64,000 nt of DNA from Protea cynaroides (lineage: Eukaryota; Streptophyta; Magnoliopsida; Proteales; Proteaceae): assembly GCA_028583415.1 (NCBI GenBank), contig CM053269.1, positions 33,050,254-33,114,253 on the forward strand, in the 5' to 3' direction. The position numbers and the translations under genes are program-made. Shown one piece after another: positions 13,001 to 22,683 of this stretch; position 1 is the stretch's first letter; each line of letters starts with the position of its first letter. The notes beneath the pieces were generated by a model. The model saw nothing but the letters and a program-made list of their open reading frames with translations, was not told the origin of the DNA and did not search any database.

Positions 13001-15488
13001 GTTTAAAGGTTTAAGATAAGGTTCTAACATCAGGCTCATAACTTTGTACGAAATCATGATCAGCCTAGAGTATTTCATATAAACAGTTTTAAATGATAAG
13101 CATAGAGAAATAAATATGGATGGCAGTTAAGAAAAATAGTACAACATTCTACACGAATATGTGAAAATAGATGCAATTTCAGTGTCATGTGACTATGTGA
13201 CTGCTTTTGCCACATAATAAAATGAAATATTCACTATAGCATACCAAAAGCAAGAAATCTGGAACAAGCATTTGAGGATAAGCACATATTTGTAGCACCA
13301 GTCGTCAAGGAAAAAGACCATCAAGCAGTCTTTAAACGAGAATGTTCTATGATTATATTTTTTTTGGAGGTGAATATTAACCTGTACAAGCTGTGGACCA
13401 GCTAGCTTCAGGAAGGTGGCATTTGTCTGTGCTGCACAAGCACGAGCCATTAATGTTTTACCAGTACCAGGAGGTCCATACAAAAGCACTCCTTTGGGTG
13501 GACGAACCCCTAACTTTTGAAACCGCTCTTTGTGGGTCATAGGCAATACAATAGCCTCAACAAGTTCTTGAATCTGTGGCAAAAACAATATAATAAGATA
13601 TAGTAAAAAGAATCAAATATTTGGTGTGTAACGATAATAAGCCACTTAAAGCAATTCCTAAAACCAATAAATACCTGCTTCTCCAGCCCCCCAATGTCGT
13701 TGTAATCTTCAGTTGGTTTTTCATCAACCTCCATGGCCTTTACCCGTGAATCATACTCGGATGGAAGTGTATCCAAGATCAAGTAGCTGTCTTTGTTCAC
13801 TCCAACCAAATCACCCGGTTTTAACTTATCAGGATCCACAAGCCCAACAACAGGCAGAAAGATTGTCTACAATCAAGATTGGCAATATAAGAAGCGGATC
13901 CAAACGTAAAGCATGAAAACTTCACGGAGACCAATACAGATTATTTGTTTTTAAAAAATATCCTGAAGAATAGTACAGAATAAGTCTGTCTGTTATGAAT
14001 GAAGGTGCCTCAAAAAAGTACTATAATGAGAAATAAATGTTATCCCCCAAAGTCACAATCAACAATTCATAACCAATAGATCATTTGGACATCCAATCAG
14101 TCTTCAAGGTGCCAAAGGCTAGTGCCATATTCCAGGTATTATTTCAGATCCAGAAATGTTTCCATATTTCATGTATATTTCCTTCATTATCTAGGTACAG
14201 AGTCACAGACACCTGGTCACCTTGGGCATTCAAGGCATTGCCTTGTGGCCTAGGCGCAGGCAGCACCTTGACAGCCATGCATCCAATAAAAGAAATCAGA
14301 TCATTTGACATTTAAACTTAGCATTTGAGAACAATTAGAACAACTACAACAATAAGGACGATATGAATGAACCATATTTGTTCGCTAACCTGCCGTGTAG
14401 ATGTCTTTAATACAACACACTTCCCCTTCCTTTGAGAATCAAGATCAACATTGGCACCATCTTCTTCTGCCTCATCTTCTGGGTTCATTTCCAAAATCTA
14501 AAAGCATCAACAAATTGCCATTAGAACGTTGTTGACGGAAATATCTTACCCAAAACCATATGCTGCTTCAAATAAAATAAAGATATCCAAGTTAAGGATG
14601 TGATGAAATAACTTAAGCATGAAAAAAGCTAAAAGCAATCCCACTGCTATATTGAAATAAAACTCAATGGGTAGCTCAGTTGGTAAAGACCATCACCTCA
14701 AAGAGGTCATGAGTTCAACTCTCCTTGGGACCTACCTATCCAAAAAAATAAATGCTATATTGAAATAAGATTTGTCACTAAAATCACCACGAAGAAGTTT
14801 AGGGCAAAAATAATATAGGCAATTTGTGCCTTTAGGCCCTTTACTCTATATTTGCACTATCAAGAATCAAGAAATTAATCGTTTCAACCCCATAGTAAAT
14901 CAGGAGACAGGAAGGATACAGTAAGTAATATGGTTGGGTACAATTCCCTATGAAGTAAAAGTACAGTCAAAAAAATTGCTACACATATAATATAAGGTCC
15001 TTCTAATTGCCACTATGAAGAGTGAAACAGTTTTGATTATCCACTTATTTCCCCTTTTAAATTATTTGAGTGAATGAAATAGAGGGGTATGATTTGTAAA
15101 TTCACCTTTAGTAGAATCTTAATTTGAAGTGCAACCCCTTACAGAGAACATTCTATCTTTATCTTCCTCTTTTGAAAATGTGGCTTTTAACTTTGTTCCA
15201 AGGGAGGCTAATTCTGTAGCTCATTTGCTTGCTCGGAAGGCCCTAACCTATTCAAGGCAGGTTAGTTGGTCTACTTCCTCTCTTTGGCTTCTTACCCTTT
15301 GTTAGGCAGATGCCTCGGCTGATAGGATTCAGAAAGGTTAGCCAGTCAACAAAACTTATTAATAATGAAGACCCAACATTATCAACAAGACTTCTCAGAA
15401 ACCACCACTGGAAGGAGCTGTGCCTGATGAGGTGGGGAGACAGCATCTTCCCCTCCGGTTCTCCTTTTCCCGTTCTCCAGCCCCGGAG

Positions 15489-15526
<38 letters not shown>

Positions 15527-16411
15527 TTCTACACTCCCTTGCACACCCCCCGCCCCTGCCCTCTCTGTGTCTCCCCCATTCTCCACTGTGGAAAGAAAGA
15601 ACAAGGCTGCTCACCAGCAGTGCATAAGCAATCTCATCGGTATGCTAACGGGACATAAATGGAATTAGAACATCAATGGTAACCCATTAATAATATTTCA
15701 TCTATCATGCAAATTGGTGGGCGTCGAAGCAAAGGGGAACACTGCAGTATTCGAGGCTGTTTTGGGCGACAACACAAGCAGTGACGAGGCTGTGATTCTC
15801 ACTTATGTTTCGTAATATTTCCAGGAATATCAATCAAACCTTATAGGTTTATTGCTCTTGTTTCTACAATATGATGGTACTCTGTACCAAGTCTTCAGGT
15901 TCTCAATAGCTCTATTATCAGCAAATTTTCATTCTTTTATATGTTTTCAAATATAAGGCCAGAGATTCTTATTTTTATTATTTTGTTCATTTTCGAATAC
16001 AAGAATCTCACCGCTGCTCTCCATGTAATCCACAAGCGGATTGCTCCACTGCTCACATCATGCCCTCTCCCTTGACCCCCGACTCTTCTAGCTTCCTATG
16101 TGATTCTGTGCAAGAGAGAGAGAGTGGTAGGGGTGTCGTTTACAGCCAGGGTGCTATCGTGTTCCACTCTCCACTGACCCCCTTTTTTGTGGCCAGGGTG
16201 AATGGAATTCACCTAGCCACTCCAAGCTAGATTGAGAGAATAAGAGAGATTGTGGAGGTTGGGACTGTTTCGAAGTGAGATTTAAGGGATATGATTAATG
16301 CCCTATTAAAAGAGCAGGATAAAGGAGAGAGCTTAGGGGGATATGAACAAGGCAGAGATGGTGGGAGAAAGAGAGAAAGCAATTCAATGAGACAAGGGCA
16401 AACAAACGAGA

Positions 16412-16453
<42 letters not shown>

Positions 16454-19400
16454 AAGGTAAACAATATCTGAGATAAAAGGAGATGGTGAAAAAGAGGGGG
16501 GAGAAAAAGGAAGAGAGGGACAGAAGAATACGGGCAGCAGAAAGAGAGGAGAGGGCAGGGCATTGCAATCCCAATCCAACATGGCCTCAATTAGATCGAA
16601 CAATCCAACCCAACCAATTCGGAATAAATACCATGCAACCGTCTCCTTCATGATATCCAATGGAGCTTTCTCTGCCACAACCAATTCTTCATTATATCAA
16701 ACGGAGCTTTCTCTGCCACGAGCCCACGACCAATTCTTCGTGTTATTTAATGGAGCTTTCTCTGCCATGACCAACGGAATGCACGCTGGCCATCCTCCTC
16801 TGTGTTTGTGTTGGTCTTTCAAATTCACTATCGTGGCATTGTTTGTTATTGTAAACCTGTGAAAGTAAAGGTGTCAATGGGTCGGTTCAGTGCTGTTTTC
16901 ATTTGAGTCGATTTGATTTCAGTCCTATACACTAGAGCTCAATTGTTGTCTAATAAGAAAATTTCGATTTTGGTCTGGTTTCAATCTGGTCCAGTCCGAT
17001 TCTGGGTTTTATCAGACTAGCTTAATGAGCTCTTATCAGTCCAGTTACAACATACGATTCAGTTTTGGTTTCATATATTATCTTTGGTACAAATTTGGCT
17101 TAATTAGCTCTTTCGGCCATCAAGCTGTTTTGGTTCCCTGCATGTATATTTAGCAAAAAGTTGGCTCAATGGGTTCTTATCGGGATATTATCGGGCTAGT
17201 TCGGTTTTCATTTTCAGTTTGGGCCTATTGGATCAGTTTGGTCCAGGCAAATCAATCGGTCCAGTCCAGTTTCAGTGTGCTCCGGGCCAAATCGGGCTGG
17301 TTTTTGTTTTGGTTTGGGCCCAATTTTGACATCCTATGTGGAAGACACCAATGAAGCCTTGGAGATGATCGACGAGAAGTTTAACAGAGACGTAGGGCTG
17401 TAGGGTCTGGGGAGAGAAAGGGAGCTAAAAAGGAGCGGGAGAGAAAAAAAGGGAATTGCAGAGAACAGGGGATAGAAAATGGAAGTTCCAGGGTGTAGGG
17501 GAGATAGAAAGCCACACTGCACAGAGGGATAGGGAAGGGGCTGTGGTAGGGGAAGGAATGCTGCAGAATCCCTTTCAGTTCATGAGGTCAATGTAGTAGT
17601 TGTTGTCAAACAGGTAGGGAATTCAGATATGCAAGACGATGGTGGCTTCCAAGTTAAGAGCTTGGGCAGGTGCACAAGAGATTGGCAAAGCTCTTATCTA
17701 TGGTTGGGTCCTAGGTTGGGTCAAGGAGGTCAGTGAAGAAGCAGCAGTGGCTGATGCCACCGGAATACGCCACGATGTCGCTGGTGTCGAATTTCTTGAT
17801 AGCCACTGAGGTGAGGAATTCCTTGGTGTTGCTACTAGGAGTTCGCAGGTTTGCTTCAGTTGCTTCCCTTGTTGCAAAGCTCAAACCATCAAGAAGTAAG
17901 AGTATGAGGGACTCAACCATAAGGCGGAGGACAGCTATGAGGAGGGAGGCAGCGGCACAACTTGGATCAGGAGGAGAAATGGTAGAAGAGGAGGATAGTT
18001 ATGGTGGTTGCAAAGAACAGGGGAGTTGGCTAAATAAAGGCAACAAGGAAGACAGGAATAGAACATTTGTTTTCAATATTTAAATTGCCGATTCATACCC
18101 CGATCCAATGAAGTGGATCTTTTGGGGAGAATTGGCCAAGAATCCAACAGATTTTGTCAGAATCAGCAATGATCACTTCCAACCCCGTTTTAGATACTCA
18201 AACCTTGGATATAATACATTTATCAAAATATTAAAAAATTAATGTGTATCAAACATAAATTAACTAGCAAAACTGGTGACCACAAAAGTTTCAACTACAA
18301 AATTTGGAGGCCACGACGCCAAAATTAAGACCCTGACTCCAAGACTCCCACACCCATGGATCATACAAGTACTTTAAATCTCATTGAAGATCTGAAGTAC
18401 TTGATCCTTAATAGTGTACTAGTCTAATAAGAAGAAACATATACACTGAAAGCACAAAATACTTCCAAATGCAACCAACAGGAATACCTGAATTTTTCTG
18501 GTATTCAGTCCTAGGAATGAAGAGAAATTCTAGTGCAGCAACTTTCTGCCAAAGCCTACCCTTTCATATTCAATTAAAACCAACAACCTTGCTTACACAA
18601 ACATGAAACCTTTAACACCACCCCCAGGGGAGAGCTCAGTTGGCAAAAGACCAACACCTCAAAATGAAGAGGTCTTGAGTTCAATTCTCATTGGGGCTCT
18701 ACCTACCAAAAAAAAAAACAACCTTAACACTAACAACAAGTACTTCCATCAGTATCACCTTTATGTTTTATGAAATATTCACAAAGAAAAGGGAAGTTCC
18801 ACGCAATTTCTTGCAACTGTCGAACTTCTAGAAACAACCAATAGCAGTTGTCCCTTAGAAACATTTTCTGCAATATAGCAGGACCAACCTTCTTGCATAA
18901 CCACTGAGTGAGACAACCAAACAAACAAGCAACAGGTGCAAGACCGCACACCTACCATACTATAACCAAATTGTAAAATTCAACATAAAGTTCTAAACAC
19001 AAAATATCTTTAGAACAGCTGCAAAATGGCACACTACACGCCCGGTCCTATTAACGGGAAATTTGGGACTATGTGAGAGGTTACAATGAGAAAATAAGTG
19101 ACTAGTTACAACAAAATGGATTCAGATTGTCACACTAAAGACATAGTTGTCGGAGAAAACGCAGGCACCCGCAAATTAAACAAAAGCTAAATCTGTCTCT
19201 TATGACATAACAATTAAAATCATATCGTTTTAGAAATAAAAACGGGAAAATTAAATCACCTCCACGATGTTGCCGACCAAGTAAGGCAACTGTTTATTGA
19301 GCTTGATCTTCTCCTGGTTCTCCTTTATCTTATCCTTGAAGGAATCCAGCTCGAGATTTGTTCTCTGCAACTCTTCCTGCAATAAGAGAGGACGAGAGGG

Positions 19401-19603
19401 ACAAAACCCTATCAATCTTTCTGGTTTTATTCCGGGTAAACAAGAAGATCAAGAAGTCAAGAAAACTATCAATCTAGAAGCATTGCCTTAAGGATCCGAA
19501 TTTCGTTATCAAGAAGTCTAGAAGCCCTAACGATGTCGTCAGTAGACATTGAAGCGAGCTGGTCATCTTCGAAACTGCTATCTTCAACCATTGCTGAGGC
19601 CAT
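7049..19603 (-). CDS. RPT5: 26S proteasome regulatory ATPase subunit RPT5 (6A), ten exons
   Basis: Exons on the complement: 19487-19603, 19260-19376, 14390-14497, 13675-13866, 13382-13573, 8813-8931, 8587-8674, 8130-8249, 7910-8050, 7049-7126. Phases all agree and give 423 residues, essentially the length of plant RPT5. RPT5 is one of six AAA+ ATPases in the 19S base that unfold substrates and open the 20S gate. Visible landmarks are the N-terminal coiled coil (LLDNEIRILK, KDKIKENQEKIKLNKQLPYL), the OB-fold linker (KPGDLVGVNKDSYLILDTLP), Walker A GPPGTGKT, Walker B IIFIDEIDAIG, the second region of homology [20 protein letters not shown], and the C-terminal HbYX-type tail LNYYA that docks into the 20S ring. 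Introns 2 (about 4.8 kb) and 5 (about 4.5 kb) are enlarged by insertions. Intron 1 uses a GC donor. No coding lesion is seen, so the gene looks functional. Confidence 0.97.
7365..7640. repeat. MITE-like sequence with CCTAGGC words, RPT5 last intron
   Basis: This stretch of the last RPT5 intron has CCCCTAGGCAGGGC, TTGCCTAGACAGG and GATGCCTAGGCAATT. The same word family occurs at 12386-12792 and 14205-14283, so all three are probably remnants of one MITE family. I could not set the ends precisely here. Confidence 0.35.
10196..10690 (+). pseudogene. LINE RNase H-domain remnant in RPT5 intron 5
   Basis: Read on the plus strand, antisense to RPT5, the translation shows IIKLDFDGGLQGNP and later FAELMAL and ADELAKSEVD. 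These match the reading pattern of the RNase H (RVT_3-type) domain at the end of plant L1-like LINEs: the first Asp in the KLNFDG-like strand, the E of the AE-x-x-A helix, and the final D-x-LAK motif. At least five stop codons or frame changes interrupt it. It is a dead fragment; the reverse transcriptase portion is not found upstream. Confidence 0.6.
12202..12218 (-). mobile_element. Ultra-short retroposon tail, 17-bp insert
   Basis: A T-rich 17-bp insert containing TTTTTGGGTAAG lies between 18-bp copies AAAATTC(T/A)GACAATTTAT at 12184-12201 and 12219-12236, with one mismatch. The GGGTAAG core is shared with the insert at 61279. It is interpreted as an extreme 5'-truncated SINE tail in minus orientation. 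Confidence 0.5.
12386..12792. mobile_element. MITE with internal duplication, flanked by TTGACAACTAT
   Basis: Direct copies of TTGACAACTAT lie at 12375-12385 and 12793-12803, as expected for a target duplication. The interior has two copies of a unit beginning AAGG(T/C)AGTGGTGATTGCCA (near 12403 and 12588), each followed by CT-rich sequence and C/A homopolymers. The right end is CCTAGGCGACACC. ORFs here are low-complexity artefacts. Confidence 0.5.
14205..14283. repeat. Short MITE fragment (CCTAGGCG / CACCTTGACA)
   Basis: Words GTCACCTTGGGC, GGCCTAGGCGCAGG and CACCTTGACAGCCATG repeat those at the right end of the element at 12386-12792. Probably a truncated copy, in RPT5 intron 3. Confidence 0.4.
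14661..14752 (+). mobile_element. tRNA-derived SINE, about 92 bp, with 16-bp TSD
   Basis: Perfect 16-bp copies of TGCTATATTGAAATAA flank the unit at 14645-14660 and 14753-14768. Inside are a Pol III A box (GTAGCTCAGTTGG) and a B box (GAGTTCAACTC) at tRNA spacing, then a short tail CCTACCTATCC and an A-rich end. It has essentially no body beyond the tRNA-like head. It lies in RPT5 intron 2. Confidence 0.8.
15155..15305 (+). pseudogene. LINE RNase H tail remnant in RPT5 intron 2
   Basis: The plus-strand translation gives ENVAFNFVPREANSVAHLLARKAL followed by W and WLLTLC before a stop. The FVPREANSVAHxLA pattern is the usual end of the RNase H domain of plant LINEs. Only this last ~50-residue portion is seen. 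It is a dead fragment. Confidence 0.6.
15494..15522. repeat. (CT)n microsatellite
   Basis: A TC/CT run within a CT-rich stretch of RPT5 intron 2. It creates Ser-Leu repeat ORFs on both strands that are not genes. Confidence 0.85.
16413..16451. repeat. (GA)n microsatellite
   Basis: A long GA run in RPT5 intron 2, surrounded by purine-rich sequence. Confidence 0.85.
16645..16785 (+). repeat. Three-copy tandem repeat with core GGAGCTTTCTCTGCCA
   Basis: The core (A/C)(T/C)GGAGCTTTCTCTGCCA occurs three times (starting near 16661, 16701 and 16751), each followed by ACCAATTCTTC or ACCAACGG-like sequence. The units are 40-50 bp. It lies in RPT5 intron 2; no function is inferred. Confidence 0.65.
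16866..17336. mobile_element. hAT-like MITE with degenerate GGTTCGGT-type interior
   Basis: The ends are short inverted repeats (TAAAGGTGTCAA against TAGGATGTCAA). Eight-base flanks TGTGAAAG (16858-16865) and TGTGGAAG (17337-17344) differ at one position, as expected for an old hAT target duplication. The interior consists of recurring GGTTTCAATCTGGTCCAGTCC-like words. No ORF. Inserted in RPT5 intron 2. Confidence 0.55.
17345..18620. other. Unassigned sequence in RPT5 intron 2
   Basis: No confident feature. Purine-rich to about 17560, then mixed composition. A plus-strand ORF at 17733-18083 contains a basic stretch, but its antisense frame is also open and neither matches a family I recognise. 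Confidence 0.4.
18621..18719 (+). mobile_element. tRNA-derived SINE, second copy
   Basis: The A box region (GAGAGCTCAGTTGGCA) and B box region (GAGTTCAATTC) match the copy at 14661-14752. The tail is CTACCTACC plus poly-A. Flanks AACCTTTAACACCA (18607-18620) and AACCTTAACACTA (18720-18732) are an imperfect target duplication. Same orientation and same intron as the first copy. Confidence 0.75.
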
Positions 19604-21000
19604 TATCGAGCGGAAAAAGGCCCGTAGAGGGAAAGAGAAAGATTTCGCAAGTCACAGTCGCGCGTGTCAAGTAGAAACTAGAAACAATGACGAGCTCTTT
19701 AATGGCGTTGACGAAGTTACCGGAGCTTGCTTTCTGCCGAAGAAAACCTAAGCACAACCACCAAATTAAAACGATATAAAAGAACAAAGCCCTTTATCTC
19801 TCCAAGACAGTCGAAGGGAGGGACTCAAATCAGCAAGAAAAAAAAAAGATATCAACAATAATCGAAGAAAAAATACACACATCAAAATTCGTATCTTCAG
19901 ACTTCAGAGAAACCCTAGAAAATGAGGGAATGGGAAAGATTAATATCTAAGTTCCAGAAAAGCCAAAAAGAGAAGTCGGGAACGAAGGAAAACCCTAAAA
20001 CAAGTAATGGAATAAACACGATCAGAAATGTATTGGAGACCGACTGACAGGGGAAAGTGACCGAGATAGAGAGAGAGAGAGAGAGAGAGAGAATCACCGG
20101 ATCAACAATCGAAAGCTTCAACAAAGGGTGGACTCATCTGCCAAAAATATTCCCAAAACAAGGAAACCTATAGTCGTCGAACAAGAATATAGAATTGGAA
20201 GGATGGTTTTCCAATTGGGGAAGGGATTTGATGCCGGCTGCGTGGCTCCTGCACCGCCAGCATGGTGCCTATGTAACATTTAAGAAGGTAAGAGTGGTTA
20301 TTTTACTGCCTTATGTGAGGGGATCCAAATCATCTCCTACCTAGGTATCAGCAGGAGATTCGACTGCTTATTATCGATGTGCGACATGTAGAGTTGGTTG
20401 AATCCAATGGCGAAGAAAAGACATGATGCACACACCCAAATCTGATACATGATACACGGTATGAATAGGTTTTTGAAAAACACTGGCAATCTGAAATCCA
20501 TCTAAATGCTCGCAAGAAGGAAGAGTCGATTTTTCATCTCACCTCTACAAATCTCTCTCCCAAAGTTGTTGTTGGAGAAGGTTGTGAAGTGATTGCATGC
20601 TGGTGAGCTCTCTCTCTCTCTCTCTCTTCCTTCTTACCATCAAGCCATAAATACCCTTCACCCTAGATGTGTTCTTCCCTTTCTTCTTCACCTTCCTTCC
20701 TTTTATTCTTCTTCTTCTTTATTTCTGGTTCATACATGTTTTGGCGGAAACAGCAGCCAGCAAGGGCTGGTATCGATCTCCCTCACACTTCTCAGATTTT
20801 CCAAGTTCGTTCTTTACCATAATATGAACCAAACCTTAGAATCTTGCACCCGAAGTCTTCTTCTAAATGAGAAATCAAACTACAACACTATACTTGCTAG
20901 CACTGCCCATATCTATTGCAAATTTTATTATCTTAAATTTGAAAACGATGAAAGGAATCAGCCTGCGAAATTCTTTTCATTCTCCAAATCCTGCATCATC
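19604..21000. other. RPT5 upstream and 5'UTR region
   Basis: Immediately upstream of the RPT5 start codon (5' side is to the right). A GA tract lies at about 20067-20091 and a CT tract at about 20609-20628, common near plant transcription starts. A sequence near 20320-20350 resembles a MITE end (GGATCCAAATCATCTCC). The exact transcription start is not determinable. Confidence 0.45.
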
Positions 21001-21006
21001 TCTACT

Positions 21007-21659
21007 ATGAAGTTGCTCTACTCAACTCCCGCATCATTAATGGCGAGAAGCTCTGCAACTCTGCAACCACAATATACCCATATCAAACAGCCACGGCTCC
21101 AATGAACAAACCAATGCAGTCAAGCCCTATCTAATTCCGAAAGTTAAGAAGAATAGAGAGGGAGAGAGAGCACAATTATCAGTATTATTGTACAAAAGCA
21201 AATAATAGAAAATGTTTCCAATTTTCAGAATCTCTTCTATGAGTATCTAACACCGCTACAATCTGCTGAAGCAGATTCCAATTCCTCTTCGTCTTTTTCT
21301 TCTCCCAAATCTCACTTCTCTTTACCACAAAACCCCCTTCCCCAATTGCAGCAAAAACCAATTTGACTTCCACCGCAAACAACAGAGACAACACCTTACC
21401 CACCATGTCAGAAATAATAGATTCATCAAGAGCCTTGAACATCAATCTTCATCTCCAAACTTTGGGGCCCTTTTCCAGGATCATAGTGACGAGCTTGGAG
21501 ACAAAGAGAGAGCTCGAGAGGGCAGAAGGGCGGATTGGGATCCTCAATGGTGAGGTTATGGTTGGGAAGGAAAATTATTCACTTAGACTCCATTCTATGT
21601 ATGGCGCACCAGATTTGGGAGTGTGCATCACCGCTTTTCTTCACCGTAGGATTCAACCA
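21007..21659 (+). pseudogene. Possible broken gene fragment, unidentified
   Basis: Two plus-strand coding-like pieces are visible. At 21007 a frame beginning MKLLYSTPASLMARSS looks like a transit-peptide N-terminus. At 21363-21659 an open frame contains SEIIDSSRALNINLHLQTLGPF and ETKRELERAEGRI. The pieces are not in one frame and no clean splice pair joins them. The sequence ends exactly where the A0 LTR begins at 21660. I do not recognise the family; a plastid-targeted protein gene cut by the retrotransposon is possible. Confidence 0.3.
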
Positions 21660-22683
21660 TGTAAGACCCGCACTCCATGAACCCGATCTAAACCTTTAAT
21701 TCATGTCGTAACAGATCTTCCAATCATTACTGGGCCAGACGGGACGAGCGGATGACAACTAGGTACGAAAACAAACCTAAAAGTATGATATTTCTCATAC
21801 CGGTCTATGGTACCGATCGACCAGTATGTCTGCGTGGGCAGACTGGTTAGATCCAAAAATGGATCTCTGTGGGTCCCGCTTTTCAAATCTCTAGCCTAGG
21901 GACTTTCCTAACGTAGGAAAATTTCTTAAACTCTATCCTAGTCTATTTAAAGACCCTTAAACCTCCTTAGAACTCTTTGATCACTTCTCATAAATCCTAG
22001 AGAGGAGAAAGAGATCGAAGAAGGAGAAGGAGCTAAGAAAGGTAAGAGAGGAGCCGTCGTTGGACGAAGAACACCATAGTTGCGAACCAACGGTAAGTGC
22101 TTGAACTTCTCTCTAAGTTAAGCATTATAGATGATTAATCATGAATGGATCAATACCATGCAAGGCGAGGTATTGATCTAAAACCCTTAAATTTGCCGTC
22201 AAACCCTAATACAGTCGATGAGCCCCAGATTCGCATTTTAGGCTGAGGATCATCGAAACTAGGACTTGAATGGAACATGAAACAACTCTAACTCGTTGCT
22301 GAGGCCTAGAATGCATAGGAGAAACCCTAGAACCAATAATGGGCGACCAACGGAAGGCGAACACCAAGATTGGTGGTCTTCCGGAGGCATACCGGTCGCA
22401 CCATATGCGACTGGTACTGCGACCGGTACCTCTCGGGGACTGGTCTGTGGGGGACTGGTCGACCATACCAGTCGCGCCTTGCCCCACAATGCTGCGATCG
22501 GTATGCACTGTGAGGATGTTTTCAATACCAGTTGGTTTTCGACCAACGTGAACCCTAAGAAAATTATTCTAATCCAACTGTAACATCATGTAGGACCCTG
22601 TGTTAGCAAGTGGTGATGCGGAGCAAGCTAGCAATCAAGCGTCAGGTAAGGGAATCGGATCTAAACCCTAATAACTTAATAAT

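Noticed and set aside
14672..14735. Possible tRNA gene
   Set aside because: A and B boxes are present but the cloverleaf is poor, with an A-rich tail and a 16-bp target duplication; it is a SINE. Same for 18621-18719.
15252..15668. Overlapping ORFs on both strands with Ser-Leu or Arg-Glu repeats
   Set aside because: Produced by a (CT)n tract; no family features and antisense to each other. Same for 16227-16684.
17711..18083. Overlapping plus and minus ORFs in RPT5 intron 2
   Set aside because: No recognisable domain and both strands open; not enough to call a gene.
22206..22583. Overlapping ORFs rich in Thr/Gly/Pro in the A LTR
   Set aside because: They arise from the ACCGGTCG motif cluster, which is open in several frames on both strands.
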